From: CATOSP01 sp965197545
GTDB taxonomy: Bacteria > Chloroflexota > Dehalococcoidia > Lucifugimonadales > UBA3495
Reading direction: 5' to 3'
DNA length: 64,000 nucleotides
NCBI GenBank assembly: GCA_965197545.1
Contig: CBDANJ010000008.1
Span: 2,046,001-2,110,000 of the forward strand
Shown: positions 17,347 to 25,276 of the stretch, piece by piece
How the letters are laid out: every line of letters starts with the position of its first letter
Position numbering within the stretch: position 1 is the stretch's first letter
The notes under the pieces: generated by a model
The model's input: the letters and a program-made list of their open reading frames with translations, nothing else
Told to the model about the DNA's origin: nothing
Database searches by the model: none
Translations under genes and position numbers: made by a program

Positions 17347-18225
17347 CTAACCGGTGCGGACGTATTTGTCGACGCTGTGGCTGGTCGTCAGACCCAGGTA
17401 GATGTCGCCGTGTGAGTCCACCCACATGCCGTGGGCGTGGCGTGTCGGCCACCGAGCCAGCACGTTGCCTTCGCCGTCGCGGACGCTGGTGTGGGGCGGC
17501 TCGCCGTCGGCTTCCTGCTCACAGATATAAAAGATACCGTCGCTGTCCCGGGATATGTCGTTGGGGCCGCCCATGCCAGTCCACATGGTGATGAACTCCC
17601 CGTCCGGAGTGAATATCTGGACCCTGCGGTTGGCCCGGTCGCAAACGTATACCTTGCCTTCCGGGTCGACCAGAACGCTATGCGGCAGATGGAACTCTCC
17701 GGGGGCGGACTTCCCTGGCTGTCCCCAAGACTGCTTCAGTTGCCCATCCGCACCGAAGCGGTGGACCCGGCTGTTGCGGTAGCCGTCGGAAACGTAGATG
17801 TCGCCGGAAGGGCTGGGGACCATTTCTGTTGGGTAATTAAACGGTCCCGCGGCCCTCGGCACCAGGTCTCCCGCCCGCTCGCAGCCGGTGTCGGAGTAGA
17901 CTCCACGGTCTCCGATCACCTGGAGGGGCCTTCCGTCCAGCGTGAAACTAACCGCAACCGAGTCAGACCGGTCCGTGATGTAGACAATGTCGTCGGCAAT
18001 GGTCATGCCGTGAGGGTCGGCGATTGCCCCTATGCCCCACCTGCTCAGGTAGTTGCCGTCACGGTCGAAGACCATCACAGGAATGTCCGTGCGCTGAAAG
18101 ACGTAGACCCGGTCTTGGGAGTCGGTTGCAACGGTGCTGACCACACCCAGGGACTCCCCATCGGGGAGCTTGGGAAAGTCCTGCACTAATTCATAGGTGT
18201 ATTTTCCGGAACCTACTGTAGTCAT
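17347..18225 (-). CDS. NHL-repeat six-bladed beta-propeller protein
   Basis: A 292-residue beta-propeller of the NHL / peptidyl-alpha-hydroxyglycine lyase-like kind. Repeated blades show the pattern (D/N)-x-YV-x-D-x2-N-x-R-V: for example YVSDGYRNSRVHRFGADGQL and YVCDRANRRVQIFTPDGEF. The frame is open to 18288, but the ATG at 18225 has a strong GGGGGAGG site and begins the conserved part. No signal peptide is seen, so it is probably cytoplasmic. It heads a two-gene transcript with the Gfo/Idh oxidoreductase 9 bases downstream. It could be a lactonase-like or binding module; no catalytic assignment is safe. Confidence 0.8.
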   Translation of the reverse strand: MTTVGSGKYTYELVQDFPKLPDGESLGVVSTVATDSQDRVYVFQRTDIPVMVFDRDGNYLSRWGIGAIADPHGMTIADDIVYITDRSDSVAVSFTLDGRPLQVIGDRGVYSDTGCERAGDLVPRAAGPFNYPTEMVPSPSGDIYVSDGYRNSRVHRFGADGQLKQSWGQPGKSAPGEFHLPHSVLVDPEGKVYVCDRANRRVQIFTPDGEFITMWTGMGGPNDISRDSDGIFYICEQEADGEPPHTSVRDGEGNVLARWPTRHAHGMWVDSHGDIYLGLTTSHSVDKYVRTG

Positions 18226-18675
18226 CTTGCCTCCCCCGCATCGGATATCGCATTGCCGGCGCCTTCGGCGCGTCTGCTGCACATGCAACTTTCAGACTTG
18301 ATGTGTCCTTCCTGTTCCCAGCCCGTCATTCCGGGCCCCGTATCCAGTACGGGGCAGGCTTTGACCCGGAATCCAGAAACTTTTGCAACCAGCATGGTCA
18401 CTGTCATTGGAATTTCTGGATTCCCGCCCCCGATCGAGCCGGGGGCAGGCTCTTCGCGGGAATGACTGGTTGCGGCTGAGGGACATCGTTTGAGAATCAT
18501 CATGGAGATGCCCGATTTGGGATTAAGCCAATCCGCGTCCTCAAGTCTGAACAGTTACCTGCGTATATTACCATTGACGTAACCGGATGGGACAAACTAT
18601 CATGGCTAAAAGAGCAATCTCCGCACCAAACCAGGTGTGCGATATAAGGACACGTACCAGGAAAAGGAGGCGCCG
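18226..18675. other. Intergenic stretch between divergent genes, with an inverted pair of palindromic repeats
   Basis: No gene is supported. The stretch holds the divergent 5' regions of the NHL gene and of the UGSC selenoprotein gene, and the repeat pair at 18325-18466. Sequence between 18480 and 18660 is the likely promoter zone of the selenoprotein gene, but no clean -35/-10 pair is evident. Confidence 0.5.
18325..18466. repeat. Inverted pair of REP-like palindromic units
   Basis: Two units face each other. Unit 1 starts GTCATTCCGGGCCCCG at 18325 and ends AATCCAGAAA near 18380. Unit 2 is inverted, from TTTCTGGATTCCCGCCCCC near 18413 to CGCGGGAATGAC at 18466. Flanking GCAACCAG (about 18385) and CTGGTTGC (about 18465) also pair. 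This is the common family of GTCATTCCCGCG...GGAATCCAG intergenic palindromes; a related hairpin, GGATTCCCGCGTTCGCGGG, lies inside the element at 29420-29564. Confidence 0.7.
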
Positions 18676-19227
18676 ATGGTAACCGAGACCACGAGACCCA
18701 ACATGGTGATCCTCGATCCAACCTCTCCCCCGCTGCCCGTGGACGCCAGATTGGCGACGCGACCCGAAGACCTCAACGGCAAGGTGCTGGGGCTGCTCAA
18801 CAATAGCAAGGCCAACGCCGCGGCGCTGTTGGACGAGGTCGGAGCGCTACTGGAAGAGCGCTACAATTTCTCAAAGGTGATCAGAAACGCGAAGCCCAAC
18901 GCTTCCACACCCTGTCCCGAGAACATTGTCAAGGAGATGGCCGAGAGCTGCGATGTGCTGATCACGTCCAACGGGGATTGAGGTTCCTGCTCTTCGTGCA
19001 GTTTGCACGATGGCATCACCTTCGAAAAGCTGGGCATCCCCACGGCAGTCCTTTGCACCGAGCCCTTCGTCCCCACGGCACGCACCATGGCACGGATCCA
19101 GGGCATTCCCGACTACTATTTCGCCGTCCTGCCCCATCCCCTGGGTAGCCTTACCCCCGGGGAGATAAAGGACCGCGCAAGGGTAGCCTTGCCCCAGGTT
19201 ATAGACATTCTGTTGGGCAACGAATAG
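18676..19227 (+). CDS. UGSC family selenoprotein (in-frame TGA read as selenocysteine)
   Basis: Read through the TGA at 18979-18981, this is a 183-residue protein with Sec at position 102 in the motif D-U-G-S-C, followed by SSCSLHDGITFEKLGIPT and a domain ending PHPLGSLTPGEIKDRA. This matches the UGSC family, named for a Sec (or Cys)-Gly-Ser-Cys motif. Both halves are in one frame without any gap, the start has an AAGGAGG site, and codon character is the same before and after the TGA. A hairpin with a 7-bp stem and GTT loop follows at the distance required of a bacterial SECIS. Function of the family is not established; the Sec and nearby Cys105 and Cys108 suggest redox or thiol chemistry. 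The alternative, a nonsense mutation, is unlikely because the TGA is exactly at the family's U position. Confidence 0.9.
18979..19010 (+). promoter_or_regulatory. Sec codon TGA and SECIS-like hairpin of the UGSC gene
   Basis: TGA at 18979-18981. Twelve bases later a perfect stem forms: TCGTGCA (18994-19000), loop GTT (19001-19003), TGCACGA (19004-19010). The apical loop begins 20 bases after the TGA, starts with G followed by U, and so fits the general bacterial SECIS description (small loop with G in the first two positions, 16-37 bases from the UGA). SelB binding is inferred. Confidence 0.8.
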
Positions 19228-19244
19228 ACCTCAGCCAATCGACT

Positions 19245-19271
19245 TCAGGGGGAGCGCAACGCTCCCCCTGA
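19245..19271 (+). terminator. Terminator-like hairpin after the UGSC gene
   Basis: An 11-bp perfect stem TCAGGGGGAGC / GCTCCCCCTGA with a 5-base loop GCAAC, 17 bases after the stop. It lacks a strong T-tract, so it may slow or end transcription only partly before the next gene at 19369. Confidence 0.55.
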
Positions 19272-19368
19272 TAATTCCAGAATCAAGCAGTTTTGGTGCG
19301 CGGCGATCCGCGTGCCACTAGGCGCGCCACGCGCTTACCGTAATTCGCATCCATAGGAGACGCTTGCC

Positions 19369-20403
19369 ATGCAACATGAGCCCCTTGCGTCGGACCGGAT
19401 CGAGGTAGAGGATTCCCCCGCCGCCATCGAGTATTACTACCAGCGAGGTTGGACCGACGGCCTGCCGGTAGTCCCGGCCACCGAGGAGCGGGTCAGGGAA
19501 TTCCTGGAAGCCGCCGGAAGGGCTCCTAGCGACGTCATTGGTGTCGTGCCAACGCGGGGCAGGGTGATTACCGCGGAGAAGATCGCGATTAACGCCGTAA
19601 TGGCCGGGTGCAAACCCGAATACATGCCCGTTTTGGTCGCCATCATCGAAGCGATGTGTGAGCCGGACTTCAACTTCCACGGCAGTTTGGCCAGTACTGG
19701 CAGCTCGGCCCAGCTAATCGTGATCAACGGCCCGATTGCAAAGGAGTTGGAGGTCAACTCCGGCGTCAACGTGTTCGGGCCCGGGTTCCGCCCTAACTCC
19801 ACGATCGGGCGGACCGTTCGCTTGATAAACATGAACGTTTGTGGCGGTACTCCGGGCATCCTGGACAAGTCGACATTGGGCCAGGGCGGCAAGTACAGCA
19901 TGACCATTGCGGAGAACGAAGAGGCCAGCCCCTGGGAGACCCTGAGCGTGCAAAGGGGTTACACTCCCAACGATAACACGGTCACCGTTTTCGCTGTGTT
20001 CTCGCCGACTCAGTTTTCCGATGGTGCCAGCAACTCACCCGAGCGTCTGCTGGACAACGTGGCCTACACGATGAACGGTTTCCGCCCCGGACAGGGGGAG
20101 TTCGTCATAGTCCTCTCCCCGGAACACGCCCGCATCTTCCGCAACGGCGAATGGACCAAGCAGCAGGCTATGGATTACCTCCACTCCCAAGCCTCGGTGT
20201 CCACCGAACACCTGAAACTCAACGGAATGCGCGAAGGCTCGGTTCAACAGGGAGACGAGTCGGAGATGAATCCCATAGTCTCCACCAACGACGGAATAGT
20301 GTTCCTGGTCGCCGGCGGCGAGGCTGGCGGGTTCTCGTCCCTCATTTCCAGGTGGGGCGGCGGCGCCAGCAGCAAGTCCATCACCAAACCGATAAGGCTC
20401 TGA
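19369..20403 (+). CDS. Conserved protein of unknown function next to the UGSC selenoprotein
   Basis: A 344-residue protein I cannot assign to a named enzyme family. It begins with an acidic lead and the motif YYYQRGWTDGLPVVPATEERV (about 23-43), then VIGVVPTRGRVITAEKIAINAVMAGCKPEYMP, an NGP / NVFGPGFRPNSTIGR stretch, and NMNVCGGTPG. It is soluble-looking, with no signal peptide or membrane helix. Cysteines are few (in MAGCKPE, EAMCEPD, NVCGG). It is 141 bases downstream of the UGSC gene on the same strand with a terminator-like hairpin between, so they are at least neighbours and possibly partners. A good site, AGGAGACGCTTGCC, precedes ATG 19369. Confidence 0.75.
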   Translation: MQHEPLASDRIEVEDSPAAIEYYYQRGWTDGLPVVPATEERVREFLEAAGRAPSDVIGVVPTRGRVITAEKIAINAVMAGCKPEYMPVLVAIIEAMCEPDFNFHGSLASTGSSAQLIVINGPIAKELEVNSGVNVFGPGFRPNSTIGRTVRLINMNVCGGTPGILDKSTLGQGGKYSMTIAENEEASPWETLSVQRGYTPNDNTVTVFAVFSPTQFSDGASNSPERLLDNVAYTMNGFRPGQGEFVIVLSPEHARIFRNGEWTKQQAMDYLHSQASVSTEHLKLNGMREGSVQQGDESEMNPIVSTNDGIVFLVAGGEAGGFSSLISRWGGGASSKSITKPIRL

Positions 20404-20415
20404 CCTCCTGGAAAG

Positions 20416-20443
20416 CTGGCGGGCCAAGAACGTTGCCCGCCAG
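20416..20443 (+). terminator. Terminator-like hairpin
   Basis: A 9-bp perfect stem CTGGCGGGC / GCCCGCCAG with a 10-base loop, 12 bases after the stop at 20403. No T-tract follows. Confidence 0.5.
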
Positions 20444-20476
20444 TCCCAACCCCTCCGCTAACTCCCCGGCAACTCA

Positions 20477-21706
20477 TTGAAGCTCGCTACGCCATTGGCC
20501 CGCGCCGCATACCCCCTTATAGCGCTGCGTCAGCGCAACTTTACCCTGGTATGGACGTCGATGGCGATCTCCGGAACCAGTACACAGATGGAGTCCGTAG
20601 TCCTGGGTTGGTTCGTGCTAACCCTCACCGATTCCCCGTTCCTGGTGGGTCTCATCGCATCGGCCAGGATGGCGTTGAATTGGTTGGCGTTGTTCTCCGG
20701 CGCGATTGCCGATCGTGTGTCGAAGCAACGCCTCCTGGCGGTGGTGGAGTTTTCGCAAACCGCTCTCGCCCTGTTGATGCTGACCTTGATATTGACCGGC
20801 ACACTCCAACTCTGGCACATCTTCGCCCTGACGGTGACCGGAGGCTTCGTCCGCACGTTCCAGATGCCCGCATCCCAGTCCCTGGTGGCGGACAGCCTGA
20901 GAGAGGACCTGATCTCCAATGGCGCGGCCCTGACAAACATGGGCCGGAACATCAATTCGATCATGGGTCCGCTTTTGGGGGGGTTCCTGTTCGGGCTGTA
21001 CGGTCCCCAGGGGGCCTACGCCGTAATCTCGGTCTTGACCTGCATGAGCGGTCTGTGCGCCCTGCTCATCACCACGGTGAGGGTTACTTCGCGCATCGAT
21101 GAGCAATCAGTCCTGCGGTCCATCCTGGAAGGCCTGAAGTACGTCAAAGGTCAACAGGTACTGTGGGGCGTACTGGTCCTGGCGGTAATCATCAACTTTA
21201 CGGGATGGCCGCTGCACACTAACTTGATGCCCATTTTCGCCAGAGACGTTCTTGGCACAGACTCGGCCGGCCTGGGACTGCTGCTATCAGCCTTCGGGGT
21301 AGGAGCGTTGGTGGGGTCTATGAGTTTCGCCTCGGTGCGGAACCTCGCCTCGCCTGGGAAGCTGCTTATTATCGCGGTGCTGGCATGGCACGGAAGCATG
21401 GTTCTGTTCGCGGTTTCCACGTCGTTTTACTTGTCGATGGCGATTCTAGCTTTAGTGGGGATGGCGTTCTCTTCGACGCAGGTAATGATGCTCACCTTGA
21501 TCCTGAGGACGACCCTGCCTGAATTCAGGGGCAGGGTCGTTGGTCTGCGTACCCTGGCGATCTATGCCTATACCTTCGGAAGCGCGAATTCAGGGGCCGT
21601 GGCGGGGGCTATGGGCGCCCCCCTGGCCTCGGCCTTCAACGGGGTCGCCGGCGTAGTGCTGCTGGGTCTTCTGGCGGTGGTCACGCCCAAGCTGCGCCGC
21701 GCTTAA
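20477..21706 (+). CDS. MFS transporter (MFS_3 / EntS-like)
   Basis: A 409-residue major facilitator with 12 predicted helices. The N-terminal pattern LRQRNFTLVWTSMAISGTSTQMESVVLGWFVLTLTDSPFLVGL is interrupted here for length; it and the motif GAIADRVSKQRLL between helices 2 and 3 identify the MFS_3 group of exporters (EntS-like, macrolide and small-molecule efflux). The C-terminal half starts after VTSRIDEQSVLRSILEG. The start is TTG 20477 with no strong ribosome site, so the N-terminus is less certain. Substrate unknown. It is convergent with the UspA-CNB gene. Confidence 0.85.
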   Translation: MKLATPLARAAYPLIALRQRNFTLVWTSMAISGTSTQMESVVLGWFVLTLTDSPFLVGLIASARMALNWLALFSGAIADRVSKQRLLAVVEFSQTALALLMLTLILTGTLQLWHIFALTVTGGFVRTFQMPASQSLVADSLREDLISNGAALTNMGRNINSIMGPLLGGFLFGLYGPQGAYAVISVLTCMSGLCALLITTVRVTSRIDEQSVLRSILEGLKYVKGQQVLWGVLVLAVIINFTGWPLHTNLMPIFARDVLGTDSAGLGLLLSAFGVGALVGSMSFASVRNLASPGKLLIIAVLAWHGSMVLFAVSTSFYLSMAILALVGMAFSSTQVMMLTLILRTTLPEFRGRVVGLRTLAIYAYTFGSANSGAVAGAMGAPLASAFNGVAGVVLLGLLAVVTPKLRRA

Positions 21707-21729
21707 CATAACCGCCGAGTCAGAAACGC

Positions 21730-22662
21730 CTAACCCCGCATTTCCCTTTCCGCGCTCAGGGCAAGTTGGGTCAAGGTTGCGCTATACCGGTTGGCGAAGA
21801 TCTGGGCCACATTGGAGTAAATCCGCATCCCGATCTCGGGCTCACGGCTGCATAGGGCCATCAGGTCAGCCCGGAGAATGGCCAAAAGCTCCAGGTCGGT
21901 GACCGCCTCGGCGGTGGTGATCATAGTCCCGGATTCCAGCATCGAGGCCAGCGGGAAGGACTCACCGGGACCCGCGATGCGGACAGTAATTTCGCCGATA
22001 TCTGACTGGGCCGAGAGGCTCGCCTCCCCGGAGAGGATCAGGAACAGGCTCTCGGCAACCTCGCCTCCCCTACCCTGCTTCTCCCCCGCCGCCACCTGAA
22101 TCCGGCGCCCCAGCGAGACGACGCGCTGTATATGCTGTGCCGACATTCCTCTGAAGATGTCCAAGTGGGCGAAGGCGCCTCCGTCCGTCACGACCTCATC
22201 GGGGTCGGCGCTGGCCGGCTCGCTGATCTGGCGAGGACCCAGGATACGCACCTCGGTAGACGCTGTCCTCTGGACCTCTCTCGCTATGCTGCCCTTAATC
22301 ATCCGGCCCAATAGGTTCCGGTCGTGGGTGTACATGGCGATCATGTCGGCACTCTGCTGGCTGGCGGCTAGAGTGATCCCTTCGGCAACGGAGTTGGAAA
22401 CCACGACTTCCGAACTCCAAACTCCCGAGCCGTCGGACTCCCTTCTCATCACGTCCTGGAGGTACCGCCGGGCCTGCGCCCGGTCGCCTTCTTCCACCTG
22501 ACTGCCCAGGATCACGTGAGCCCCCACTGTCTGAGTCCGGCCCGGCGGTATCACCTGTATCAACAGGAGTTCGTCATCGTCAGTCAGTTCGTCCTTAACC
22601 AGGGGAATGACTTCCTCGGACTCGCTAGAACCGTCCAGGGGTATCAAAACTTTGCGGGCCAT
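21730..22662 (-). CDS. Universal stress protein fused to a cyclic nucleotide-binding domain
   Basis: A 310-residue fusion. Residues 1-150 are a UspA domain (KVLIPLDGSSESEEVIPL at the start, SVAEGITLAASQQSADMIAMYTH, and IKGSIAREVQRTASTEVRIL at its end). Residues 160-310 are a cNMP/Crp-type binding domain (FAHLDIFRGMSAQHIQRVVSLGRRIQVAAGE, LFLILSGEASLSAQ, GPGESFP). The phosphate-binding cassette lacks the classical R-T-A/S pair, so cyclic nucleotide binding is doubtful. It belongs to a cluster of stress and signalling genes (another UspA protein, a receiver protein and a NarX/NarL-type pair) running to 27.6 kb on the same strand. A GAGGTGG site precedes the ATG. Confidence 0.88.
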   Translation of the reverse strand: MARKVLIPLDGSSESEEVIPLVKDELTDDDELLLIQVIPPGRTQTVGAHVILGSQVEEGDRAQARRYLQDVMRRESDGSGVWSSEVVVSNSVAEGITLAASQQSADMIAMYTHDRNLLGRMIKGSIAREVQRTASTEVRILGPRQISEPASADPDEVVTDGGAFAHLDIFRGMSAQHIQRVVSLGRRIQVAAGEKQGRGGEVAESLFLILSGEASLSAQSDIGEITVRIAGPGESFPLASMLESGTMITTAEAVTDLELLAILRADLMALCSREPEIGMRIYSNVAQIFANRYSATLTQLALSAEREMRG

Positions 22663-22761
22663 GTTCCACCTCGCTCAAAAAGTCACCGCGGTCAACCAGA
22701 AGATATAGGCTCGTCCCTCCCCCGGGAAAGAGGGTACAGGCGCGTTACCTTCTTTCTGTCC

Positions 22762-23079
22762 CTAAACGCCGTCTCCAGGGAGAGTGCTTAGCTCTTCGAA
22801 TACCCGGATCGTTCCGGCCTTTCTCAGATAAGCCCTAATGCGTTCTTCCATGCGCTTGCGAAAATCATCATTGACCCAGACCTCCCAATATTCCCGGCAG
22901 CCCCACGTACTCGACACCAGGAACACCCTCGGGTCATCAAGAGACCTCCAGGTCTCACCGTACAGGTAGCCCTTCTGCCTAACGGCCTGGCCCCGGAGGT
23001 CCCGCAGCATGTCCCAGACTAGCTCTTCGTATCCTTTCTTTACTCGCCGCTCGATTAGCACCTTAACAGCCAATGTCAA
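22762..23079 (-). CDS. Small ABM-like (dimeric alpha/beta barrel) protein
   Basis: A 105-residue protein resembling the antibiotic biosynthesis monooxygenase / dimeric alpha-beta barrel fold: an opening beta strand LAVKVLIERRVKKGYEE, FLVSSTWGCREYWEVW (strand plus helix with the conserved W), and a C-terminal helix and strand. The frame is open to 23217, but the TTG at 23079 has a perfect GGAGG site six bases upstream and begins exactly at the first strand. Function unknown. It lies inside the UspA cluster, with separate spacing of 100-165 bases on each side. Confidence 0.65.
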   Translation of the reverse strand: MTLAVKVLIERRVKKGYEELVWDMLRDLRGQAVRQKGYLYGETWRSLDDPRVFLVSSTWGCREYWEVWVNDDFRKRMEERIRAYLRKAGTIRVFEELSTLPGDGV

Positions 23080-23244
23080 GTTCCTCCGCTTGATAATTCC
23101 CCGGGGCCAGGTCGAGCCGGGAACGGTCCCCGCTTTCGACAGGGCGAGGCCGGGACTGAGAAGAAAGCCAAACCGGCCCGGTCTTGGGTCAGGCCAGGCC
23201 GGAATATCGTCCGTCACGCGCCCTCTTTCTGGCGCGCTCCGGAG

Positions 23245-23442
23245 CTATACCGTAACGGTGGCTGCGGCTTCTTTGACCGGTTTCACCTGCCTGGCTACGG
23301 GCCTACTCCTTGGCTGCACGAAGTAGTAGTACGTGACGCCGGCACATGGCATCCGGTACATCCACTCGGCCACCTCCTCCTGGCCCGCGCCGGGTTCGAT
23401 TCGTAACTCCGTGACTTCCTGGTCCGACTTCAGATTCACCAT
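23245..23442 (-). CDS. Small hypothetical protein
   Basis: A 65-residue protein without recognised family. Residues 3-30 are polar (LKSDQEVTELRIEPGAGQEEV), followed by WMYRMPCAGVTYYYFVQPR and a Lys/Ala/Val-rich end. The ribosome site AGGAGG seven bases before ATG 23442 supports it as a real gene. It lies just downstream of the UspA gene region on the same strand. No signal peptide or catalytic motif is seen. Confidence 0.55.
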   Translation of the reverse strand: MVNLKSDQEVTELRIEPGAGQEEVAEWMYRMPCAGVTYYYFVQPRSRPVARQVKPVKEAAATVTV

Positions 23443-23502
23443 AATGAGCCTCCTGTTTTTTGGAGATTTGATGAATCGGGTTATCAGGGGTCCCTCTTTA
23501 GG

Positions 23503-24048
23503 CTAGGCAACGGCGAGTTCGTGGGCCTTTACGATCCTGACCTCGGTCTGAGCGCATTCCCGCACCCGTTCCGCCACGCTTCCCTTTATCCACCTGGCCA
23601 ATCCCTTGCGCCCGTGGGTGTACATGGTGATCAAGTCAACGTTTTCTCTGGCTGCGGTGTCGGCAATTCCTTCGGCCACGGACCTGGAAACCACGACCTC
23701 CCCACGCCACTGACCGGGCCTGGAATTCAAGCGTTCGGCAAAGTAGTTGAGGTAATTGATTGCTCTCACCCGCTCGTGCTTTTCCTTCTGCCTTGCGGAA
23801 ACGAACCCTGTGTGGCCCATTGTCCCGTTCGAAGGAGGGATTACGTGCAGCAGAATCCCTTCGCCCTCTGGCCCCAACAGGCCCTGGGCCACCTCCAACA
23901 CTCGCTGCGTGCCGTACAGGGAACGGTCCAGAGGCACCAGTATCTTTTGACGTCTGAGGGTGGGCTGGGGAGTAACCTCGTGCCAGTAGGCCCACTCGAA
24001 TGCTGCGAACTCCGCAGGTCCAAATTCTTCGTCAAAATCCCAACTCAT
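23503..24048 (-). CDS. Universal stress protein (UspA family)
   Basis: A 181-residue UspA protein with a 33-residue lead (MSWDFDEEFGPAEFAAFEWAYW) before the domain, which begins KILVPLDRSLYGTQRVLE. ATP-binding loop G-x2-G-x9-G is represented by HGRKGLARWIKGSVAERV. It shares VVVSRSVAEGIADTAA and EVRIVKA with the UspA domain of the CNB fusion at 21.7 kb (VVVSNSVAEGITLAA, EVRILGP), so the two are probably paralogues. The AAAGGAGG site precedes ATG 24048. Expected to be induced in stress or stationary phase, from family knowledge. Confidence 0.9.
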   Translation of the reverse strand: MSWDFDEEFGPAEFAAFEWAYWHEVTPQPTLRRQKILVPLDRSLYGTQRVLEVAQGLLGPEGEGILLHVIPPSNGTMGHTGFVSARQKEKHERVRAINYLNYFAERLNSRPGQWRGEVVVSRSVAEGIADTAARENVDLITMYTHGRKGLARWIKGSVAERVRECAQTEVRIVKAHELAVA

Positions 24049-24098
24049 GTCACATTCCTCCTTTGACCCTTAGGGTCTTGTTTTTCCCGGAACAGCCT

Positions 24099-24524
24099 TT
24101 AGAGCCTTTGGTCCATGTCCCCTAGACTCAGCGAAGCTGTCCTTCGTATCGCAGGGAGCAGCTCCGAGACTATGTCGGACTTGGCGACGAAATCGTCGGC
24201 TCCCGCGCCTAAACAGGCGTCCCGGTAGGTCGGCGAATCGACCAGGGCCATGACGATTATTCGCACAGCCGGTGAGATCCTCCTCAGTCTTGCAATGGAC
24301 GCCAACCCCGCCGATCCCAAACTGCTGGGGTCCAGCACAATCACCGAAGGGCCAAAGTCCCTTGCTCCGATGAGGGCCGACTCGAGAGTCGGGGACGTGC
24401 GGAGCACGACCATTCCCTTCTGCCGTTTGAGGAACCCTGCGGCGGTCTTCAGAAAAATCGGGTTTTCGTCGATCAGCAACACCCGGGTCTTCTGCTCAGT
24501 ATCCAGCAACGGTGCTATCGCCAT
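24099..24524 (-). CDS. Stand-alone response regulator receiver domain
   Basis: A 141-residue protein made of one CheY-like receiver domain: acidic pair Asp19/Glu20 (LLIDENP), phospho-acceptor Asp65 (VIVLDPSSLG), the switch Ala in VMALVDS (the T/S position is Ala here, a departure from consensus) and Lys in FVAKSD. No output domain. It lies between the UspA gene (50 bases) and a 750-base gap before the NarL-type regulator. It could act by protein interaction with a kinase or as a phosphate sink. The missing Thr/Ser may weaken the usual switch. Confidence 0.83.
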   Translation of the reverse strand: MAIAPLLDTEQKTRVLLIDENPIFLKTAAGFLKRQKGMVVLRTSPTLESALIGARDFGPSVIVLDPSSLGSAGLASIARLRRISPAVRIIVMALVDSPTYRDACLGAGADDFVAKSDIVSELLPAIRRTASLSLGDMDQRL

Positions 24525-24749
24525 CTCGTCTCTCTTCCCTGATAAGTATTGGCAGACATAAGATGGACCAGGAGAGTGGACCGAGGTAGGGGTAGATTCC
24601 CTACCTTGTGGGCAAACTAGACCCCAATCCAGAATGGATCGAAAATCGATTCAAGTACGGGCTAGCCTAATGGAATAGAGGTGGGAGGCGAATACCGGGG
24701 CTGGAACAAGAGGGTCGATCCAAGATCGCGGGGTTGCGCCAAAACAGAA

Positions 24750-24781
24750 GTCAGGCACGGGTCTTTCGTCCCGTGCCTGAC
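24750..24781. terminator. Strong hairpin, terminator-like
   Basis: A 12-bp perfect stem GTCAGGCACGGG / CCCGTGCCTGAC with an 8-base loop TCTTTCGT, and a further AGAAG / CTTCT pair outside a small bulge. On the plus strand it is followed by CTTCTTTC. It could stop transcripts on either strand. Confidence 0.55.
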
Positions 24782-24987
24782 GCTTCTTTCGCCCGGCTCC
24801 ACTATCCTAGCCTTCGCGGCCAGATCGACCGCCCTGGGTGACTCCGGAATGTCCGGGCCAGATAAACGGGCTGGTCTAGATCATATCATCGTGCGTGGCG
24901 CCGCCGACGTTTCCGGCGCCCCCGCCGACCCCTGTACCCTGTTATCCAAGGCTGGGCCGGCGGGGGCGTTAACAGTTCTCGGTATGG

Positions 24988-25161
24988 TCAAATACTCTCC
25001 GCATCTGTCTGCACCTCACCGAAGCTTTTGGTGCGTGTGACCTCTGCTCGAAGAGCGCCTCCACCGGCGCGTGTCCCTTTGGGCGGTTGCCCTCCAGCTA
25101 CGCCAGTGGAGGCCGTACAGGGGAACTTCCACTGGTGCAGCCACTCGAAGTCTCGGACCAT
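24988..25161 (-). CDS. Possible small protein, 57 residues
   Basis: A short frame starting MVRDFEWLHQWKFP with an ideal AAAGGAGG site six bases before the ATG. The rest is Gly, Arg and Thr rich and shows no family. The ribosome site and the 115-base gap to the regulator gene are the only support, so it may be spurious. Confidence 0.35.
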   Translation of the reverse strand: MVRDFEWLHQWKFPCTASTGVAGGQPPKGTRAGGGALRAEVTRTKSFGEVQTDAESI

Positions 25162-25276
25162 GGTGGCCTCCTTTCTCCGAAGGGAGTAGGTAGTAATGCA
25201 CGTTACCTATCTTGCCTGAGAAGGGGAGACCGGAGTATGGGGCAATTCCCTACCATTCGCGCGGGAGAGGCCCCAG

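Larger units (their letters stand above)
24525..25276. other. Intergenic stretch with a strong hairpin and one doubtful small gene
   Basis: Contains the hairpin at 24750-24781 and the possible 57-residue gene at 24988-25161. The rest shows no family motifs or convincing start sites. Confidence 0.5.

Noticed and set aside
21509..21540. Strong hairpin ACGACCCTGCC / GGCAGGGTCGT
   Set aside because: It lies within the coding sequence of the MFS transporter and is not at the end of any transcript.
23390..23410. GGGTTCGATTC, resembling a tRNA T-arm
   Set aside because: No acceptor or anticodon arms around it, and it lies inside a small gene with a good ribosome site.
24988..25201. 61-codon frame from 25201 overlapping the 57-residue candidate
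   Set aside because: Its ATG has no ribosome site, while the candidate in the other frame has an ideal one; neither is strongly supported.
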